The translations under genes were made by a program, and so were the position numbers. The notes below the pieces were generated by a model. The model saw only the letters and a program-made list of their open reading frames with translations. It ran no database searches and was not told where the DNA came from. A stretch of DNA of 9,637 nucleotides from Gemmatimonadota bacterium (lineage in GTDB: Bacteria; Gemmatimonadota; Gemmatimonadetes; JACCXV01; JAHWKZ01): NCBI GenBank assembly GCA_019347645.1, contig JAHWKZ010000048.1:1-9637 (forward strand), in the 5' to 3' direction. Positions within the stretch are counted from its first letter, which is position 1, and every line of letters begins with the position of its first letter. Shown in pieces: positions 6,227-9,637 of this stretch.

Positions 6227-8167
6227 CTACCCGAGGAGGTAGTAGGCCAGGATCGCCAGGGCGCCACCGAAGAACACCAGCACGTACCCGGGCACGTAGC
6301 CCGTCTCCCACCGACTCGCCACGCCGCTGCCGAAGCGCACCAGCCGTCCCGTGCCCATGACCGCCAGCCCGTCGATGAGGCCGTCGTCGACGACCCGCCA
6401 GGCGAAGGCGCTGAGCGCGTTGAAGGGTCTGACTACGAACAGAGTGTACGCCTCGTCGATCCAGTACTTGTTCCTGAGCACCGTGTACGCCGCGCGGAAG
6501 CGCAACGAGAGCTCCTCGGGCAGGCGCTGGTTCCTCACGTACAGCCACCACGCCGCCAGAAGGCCGAGGGTGGCGATCGCGACCGAGGCGGCCATCAGCC
6601 CGTACTCGATCGGCGGCACCGCAGGGTGGAGCTCCCCGGCGACCTCACCGCGCTCGAACACCGGCGCCAGCCAGCCCTCGAACGCGTTCCCGAGACCGCC
6701 CAGCGGATCGCCGAGAGCGGCGGGGATGCCGATCCACCCTCCGATCAGCGAGAGCACCCCGAGGACCGCGAGCGGCACCGCCATGGACGGCGGCGACTCG
6801 TGGACGTGCTCGGCCTGCTCGTCGGTGCCCCGGAACTTCCCGTGGAACGTCAGGAAGAAGAGCCGGAACATGTAGACGGCGGTCAGGCCGGCGGTGACGA
6901 AGCCGATCGCCCACAGCAGCGGATGGCCCGCGTCCCACGTCCTCCACAGGATGTCGTCCTTGGAGAAGAACCCGGCGAAGGGCGGGATGCCGGAGATCGC
7001 CAGCGTGGCGGCGAGCATCGTCCAGTAGGTGATCGGCATCCCGCTCTTCAGCCCGCCCATGTACCGCATGTCCTGCTGGCCGTGGAGGGCGTGGATGACG
7101 CTGCCGGCGCCGAGGAAGAGCAGCGCCTTGAAGAAGGCGTGGGTGACGAGGTGGAAGATCCCGGCGGTGAACGCCGCCACCCCGACGCCGAGGAACATGT
7201 AGCCGAGCTGGGAGATCGTGGAGTAGGCGAGCACCTTCTTGATGTCGTTCTGGACCAGCCCGATCGTGGCGGCGAACAGGGCCGTGGCCGCGCCGATTCC
7301 GGCCACGATCGCCAGGGCCGACGGCGCCATCTGGTAGATCGGGTGGAGCCGGGCCACCATGTAGACGCCCGCGGTCACCATCGTGGCCGCGTGGATCAGC
7401 GCGCTGACCGGGGTGGGGCCGGCCATCGCGTCCGGCAGCCACACGTAGAGCGGGATCTGGGCGCTCTTGCCGACCGCGCCGAGGAACAGGAATAGGGCGA
7501 TCCAGAACGCCAGGGTGCCCCCGACCGTCAGGGCCGCGCCCGCGGCCGGCAGGACGTCCGCGAACGCCACCGAACCGAACGTCGAGAACACCAGGAAGAT
7601 GCCGATCAGGAACCCGAAGTCGCCGATCCGGTTGACGATGAACGCCTTCTTCCCCGCCTCGGCGTTGTCCCGGTCGGCGAACCAGAACCCGATCAGCAGA
7701 TACGAGCAGAGGCCGACCCCCTCCCAGCCGACGAACATCAGCAGGAAGTTGTCCGCCATGACGAGCAGCAGCATGGCGAAGGTGAACAGGTTCAGGTACG
7801 TGAAGTAGCGCGCGAAGCCGCGCTCGTCCTCGTCGTGCATGTAGCCGACGCTGTAGACGTGGATCAGGAAGCCCACGCCGGTGACGACGAGGACCATCGT
7901 CATCGACAGGGGATCCACGAGGAAGGCGACCGGGGCGCCGAATCCGCCCCCGACGAGCCACTCGTAGACCGTCTGGTGGAGCTCGCGCTCTCCGGCGGGC
8001 AGTCCGACGAGGTGGACGAAGAGGGCGATCGCCACGGCGAAGGCGGCGCCCACGACACCCGGGCCGACGAACGCGACCACGCCCTTGCCGGCTCTGCGCC
8101 CGAGCAGGCCGTTGAACGCCACACCGACCAGCGGAAGGGCCGGCACCACCCACAGCAGGTTCTCCAT
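6227..8167 (-). CDS. nuoL: NADH-quinone oxidoreductase subunit L
   Basis: A 646-residue distal antiporter-like subunit of complex I, within the normal NuoL length range. Channel residues are conserved: E149 in FVGWEGVGLCSYLLIGFW, D183 in VNRIGDFGF, K234 in GKSAQIPLYVWLPDAMAG, H259 in ALIHAATMV, H339 and H343 in HLVTHAFFK, K347, and K403 in GFFSKDDIL. They correspond to E. coli E144, D178, K229, H254, H334, H338, K342 and K399. The C-terminal part (about 560-646) keeps the YWIDEAY region and the last hydrophobic segment of the long lateral helix that runs along NuoM and NuoN. The ATG at 8167 lies six bases after the nuoK stop and is preceded by GAGGATAGGGG. No frameshift or missing motif is seen. 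Confidence 0.98.
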   Translation of the reverse strand: MENLLWVVPALPLVGVAFNGLLGRRAGKGVVAFVGPGVVGAAFAVAIALFVHLVGLPAGERELHQTVYEWLVGGGFGAPVAFLVDPLSMTMVLVVTGVGFLIHVYSVGYMHDEDERGFARYFTYLNLFTFAMLLLVMADNFLLMFVGWEGVGLCSYLLIGFWFADRDNAEAGKKAFIVNRIGDFGFLIGIFLVFSTFGSVAFADVLPAAGAALTVGGTLAFWIALFLFLGAVGKSAQIPLYVWLPDAMAGPTPVSALIHAATMVTAGVYMVARLHPIYQMAPSALAIVAGIGAATALFAATIGLVQNDIKKVLAYSTISQLGYMFLGVGVAAFTAGIFHLVTHAFFKALLFLGAGSVIHALHGQQDMRYMGGLKSGMPITYWTMLAATLAISGIPPFAGFFSKDDILWRTWDAGHPLLWAIGFVTAGLTAVYMFRLFFLTFHGKFRGTDEQAEHVHESPPSMAVPLAVLGVLSLIGGWIGIPAALGDPLGGLGNAFEGWLAPVFERGEVAGELHPAVPPIEYGLMAASVAIATLGLLAAWWLYVRNQRLPEELSLRFRAAYTVLRNKYWIDEAYTLFVVRPFNALSAFAWRVVDDGLIDGLAVMGTGRLVRFGSGVASRWETGYVPGYVLVFFGGALAILAYYLLG

Positions 8168-8173
8168 CCGCCC

Positions 8174-8485
8174 CTATCCTCGCATCACGTTGAACGCGCC
8201 CACGTCGACCGTCTGCCGATGGCGGAACATCGCCACGATGATCGCCAGCCCGACCGCCGCCTCGGCGGCCGCCACCGCGATCACCAGGAGCACCATCACG
8301 AAGCCGGCCAGGTCGCCGATGGCGGCCGCGAACGTGACGAAGGCGAGGTTCGCGGCGTTCAGCATGATCTCGATCGACATGAAGATGATGATCGCGTTCC
8401 TGCGCGTCAGGACCCCGACGGTCCCGATGGTGAACAGGATCGCCGAGAGGAAGAGATAATGGCCGGGTCCCACCGCGAGGGTCAT
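8174..8485 (-). CDS. nuoK: NADH-quinone oxidoreductase subunit K
   Basis: A small membrane subunit of 103 residues, close to the E. coli length. It has three hydrophobic helices (about 9-26, 30-51 and 60-86) that link the quinone-site half of the membrane arm to NuoN. The two buried glutamates needed for coupling are present: E39 in FMSIEIMLNAANL and E75 in VAAAEAAVGLAI, the counterparts of E. coli E36 and E72. The frame is open upstream, but the ATG at 8485 overlaps the nuoJ stop as ATGA and has GGAG before it. The positively charged end (RHRQ) fits a cytoplasmic C-terminus. Confidence 0.97.
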   Translation of the reverse strand: MTLAVGPGHYLFLSAILFTIGTVGVLTRRNAIIIFMSIEIMLNAANLAFVTFAAAIGDLAGFVMVLLVIAVAAAEAAVGLAIIVAMFRHRQTVDVGAFNVMRG

Positions 8486-8997
8486 CGCTCTCTCCGGGCG
8501 ATCACGACCGCGCCGACCATGGCGATCAACAGCAGCAGCGCGGTTGCGATGAAGGGCAGGTAGTACACGGTGTAGAGCGCCGACCCGATCGCCTCCACCG
8601 ATCCCAGCACGTCCTCCGGCACGCCGGCTGCGGGGCCGGTCACCGTCGGCGTCCATTCGAGGAGCCCCCCCTTCCACAGCAACCCCACGAACGCCGCCCC
8701 CAGCGCCGCCGCCACGATCACGAGCGGCCGCGCCTGGACGTCGAACCACTGCGGCTGGCCGAGGTTCAGCAGCATCACGACGAACAGGAACAGCACCATG
8801 ATGGCGCCGGCGTAGACGAGGACCTGGATGGCGGCGAGGAAATGGCTGTGGAGGGTGACGAACAGGGCCGCCAGCGAGAAGAAGGCGATCACCAGGAACA
8901 GCACGCTGGCGACCGGGTTCCGGTTGGTGATCACCAGGACGGAGGTGACGACGGCCAGGGTCCCGAAGAACCAGAAGGCCAGGTCGACGCCCGTCAT
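8482..8997 (-). CDS. nuoJ: NADH-quinone oxidoreductase subunit J
   Basis: A 171-residue complex I membrane subunit with five hydrophobic helices. The third carries the conserved stretch QVLVYAGAIMVLFLFVVML (58-76), the helix whose conformational change gates water access in complex I structures; Y62 is the conserved tyrosine. The N-terminal part ITNRNPVASVLFLV (23-36) is the usual signature. The ATG at 8997 is 25 bases after the nuoI stop. Its GGAG touches the ATG directly, so the ribosome binding site is poor, but no better start lies in frame. The gene ends in the nuoK ATGA overlap. Confidence 0.95.
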   Translation of the reverse strand: MTGVDLAFWFFGTLAVVTSVLVITNRNPVASVLFLVIAFFSLAALFVTLHSHFLAAIQVLVYAGAIMVLFLFVVMLLNLGQPQWFDVQARPLVIVAAALGAAFVGLLWKGGLLEWTPTVTGPAAGVPEDVLGSVEAIGSALYTVYYLPFIATALLLLIAMVGAVVIARRER

Positions 8998-9022
8998 CTC
9001 CGGTCGCCGGGCCGGCCGGAGA

Positions 9023-9613
9023 TCAAAGTGTCCCCCGGGACATCCGGTACTTCGAAACCTCGTCCTCGTAGGGCTGATACCCATCCTCCACGATCTTCTC
9101 GTCCCGCCAGTTCAGCAGGTACTCCTTGTCCCAGATGAAGTCCTCGCGGTTGTACCCCGCCCACTCGTACTCCTTCGTCATCGCGATCGCGTCCTCGGGG
9201 CAGGCGTCGATGCAGTAGCCGCACATGATGCATCGCAGCCCGTCGATCTCGAAGCGCACCGGATACTTCTCGATCGCCGGGTCGGGGTGCTCGCCGCCCA
9301 CGATGTAGATGCAGTCCGCCGGGCACGCCGTCGCGCACATCATGCACGCCGTGCAGCGCGGCTGGCCGTCGGGGCGCTTCTTCAGGTAGTGGCGGCCCCG
9401 GAAGCGGTCGCCGTAGTCGCGCCGCTCCTCGGGGTACCGGATGGTCGGGAGCCCGCGCACGTTCGCGAGGTTCTTCACGAAGTTGCGGAGCGTGGTCGCC
9501 AGCCCGCCCACCACCGCCGGGAGATACAGCTTCTTCCACCACGTGTCCGGGTTCTCCTGGCGGAGGACGTCCTCCGCCCGGATCACCTTGACGTCACTCG
9601 GATCGATCGGCAT
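9023..9613 (-). CDS. nuoI: NADH-quinone oxidoreductase subunit I (two 4Fe-4S clusters)
   Basis: A 196-residue peripheral-arm subunit carrying clusters N6a and N6b, which pass electrons toward N2 and the quinone. Two ferredoxin-type motifs are visible: C87-x2-C90-x2-C93-x3-C97-P in CTACMMCATACP, and C128-x2-C131-x2-C134-x3-C138-P in CIMCGYCIDACP. By family precedent the first three cysteines of one motif and the last of the other bind each cluster. An amphipathic N-terminal segment (about 25-50) fits contact with the membrane subunit NuoH. RGLPTIRYPEE (53-63) and FRGRHYL (71-77) are typical of the family. The ATG at 9613 has GAGG upstream at normal distance. The residues after the second motif (about 145-196) are rich in aromatic and charged residues, as in many non-enterobacterial NuoI. 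The upstream gene, likely nuoH, is outside the window. Confidence 0.98.
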   Translation of the reverse strand: MPIDPSDVKVIRAEDVLRQENPDTWWKKLYLPAVVGGLATTLRNFVKNLANVRGLPTIRYPEERRDYGDRFRGRHYLKKRPDGQPRCTACMMCATACPADCIYIVGGEHPDPAIEKYPVRFEIDGLRCIMCGYCIDACPEDAIAMTKEYEWAGYNREDFIWDKEYLLNWRDEKIVEDGYQPYEDEVSKYRMSRGTL

Positions 9614-9637
9614 CTCGATGCACCTCGGATTCCCTCA

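Noticed and set aside
5145..6242. Plus-strand frame of 365 residues opposite nuoM
   Set aside because: Same compositional artefact: highly charged repeats of E, D, H, Q and R without any recognisable fold, over a fully conserved nuoM.
6645..8153. Minus-strand alternative frame inside nuoL
   Set aside because: An Arg/Pro/Gly-rich shifted frame of nuoL, typical of high-GC sequence; the nuoL frame keeps all channel residues without interruption.
3112..9613. Many GATC and CGATCG sites as a possible motif or methylation signal
   Set aside because: They follow from frequent ATC isoleucine codons after G-ending codons in membrane proteins; no regular spacing is seen.

Overview
The window is a high-GC bacterial chromosome segment, about two thirds G+C by eye. 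Its main content is the 3' half of a respiratory complex I (NADH:quinone oxidoreductase) operon on the minus strand. Read 5'->3' on that strand, the order is nuoI-nuoJ-nuoK-nuoL-nuoM-nuoN, followed by a YbaK-type aminoacyl-tRNA deacylase-like gene, a GAF-GGDEF diguanylate cyclase gene and a tRNA-Glu(CTC). A TPR-repeat gene on the plus strand converges on the tRNA from the left edge. The organism cannot be named from this sequence. The GC content, the 14-subunit-type nuo order and the TolB/TPR-family protein suggest an uncultured soil or sediment lineage of the Acidobacteriota, Gemmatimonadota, Eisenbacteria or Myxococcota kind, but this is only an impression.

Right part (3112-9613, minus): six nuo genes packed almost without gaps. 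nuoJ/nuoK and nuoM/nuoN overlap by four bases (ATGA), and nuoK/nuoL and nuoL/nuoM are separated by 5-6 bases. NuoI carries the two 4Fe-4S clusters at the end of the peripheral arm. NuoJ and NuoK form the small membrane subunits, and NuoL, NuoM and NuoN are the three antiporter-like proton-pumping subunits. The glutamates, lysines and histidines known to be needed for pumping are present in each, so the module looks functional. nuoA-H presumably lie beyond the right edge. A perfect 8-bp hairpin follows nuoN.

Middle part (1504-2981, minus): the deacylase gene and the diguanylate cyclase gene overlap by four bases (GTGA) and are probably co-translated. The cyclase has an intact GGDEF active site and an intact RxxD inhibitory site. 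Its stop is followed after 69 bases by the tRNA-Glu gene, which has its own weak promoter-like sequence.

Left part (1-1324, plus): a TPR protein whose C-terminal three quarters look like the TPR half of TolB/adenylate-cyclase-type regulators. The TolB-like part expected in front is replaced by a hydrophobic, probably two-helix membrane segment that runs off the window edge. This is the only really odd gene structure here. I found no CRISPR array, transposase, phage gene or defence system, and I do not think the window holds an undescribed system.
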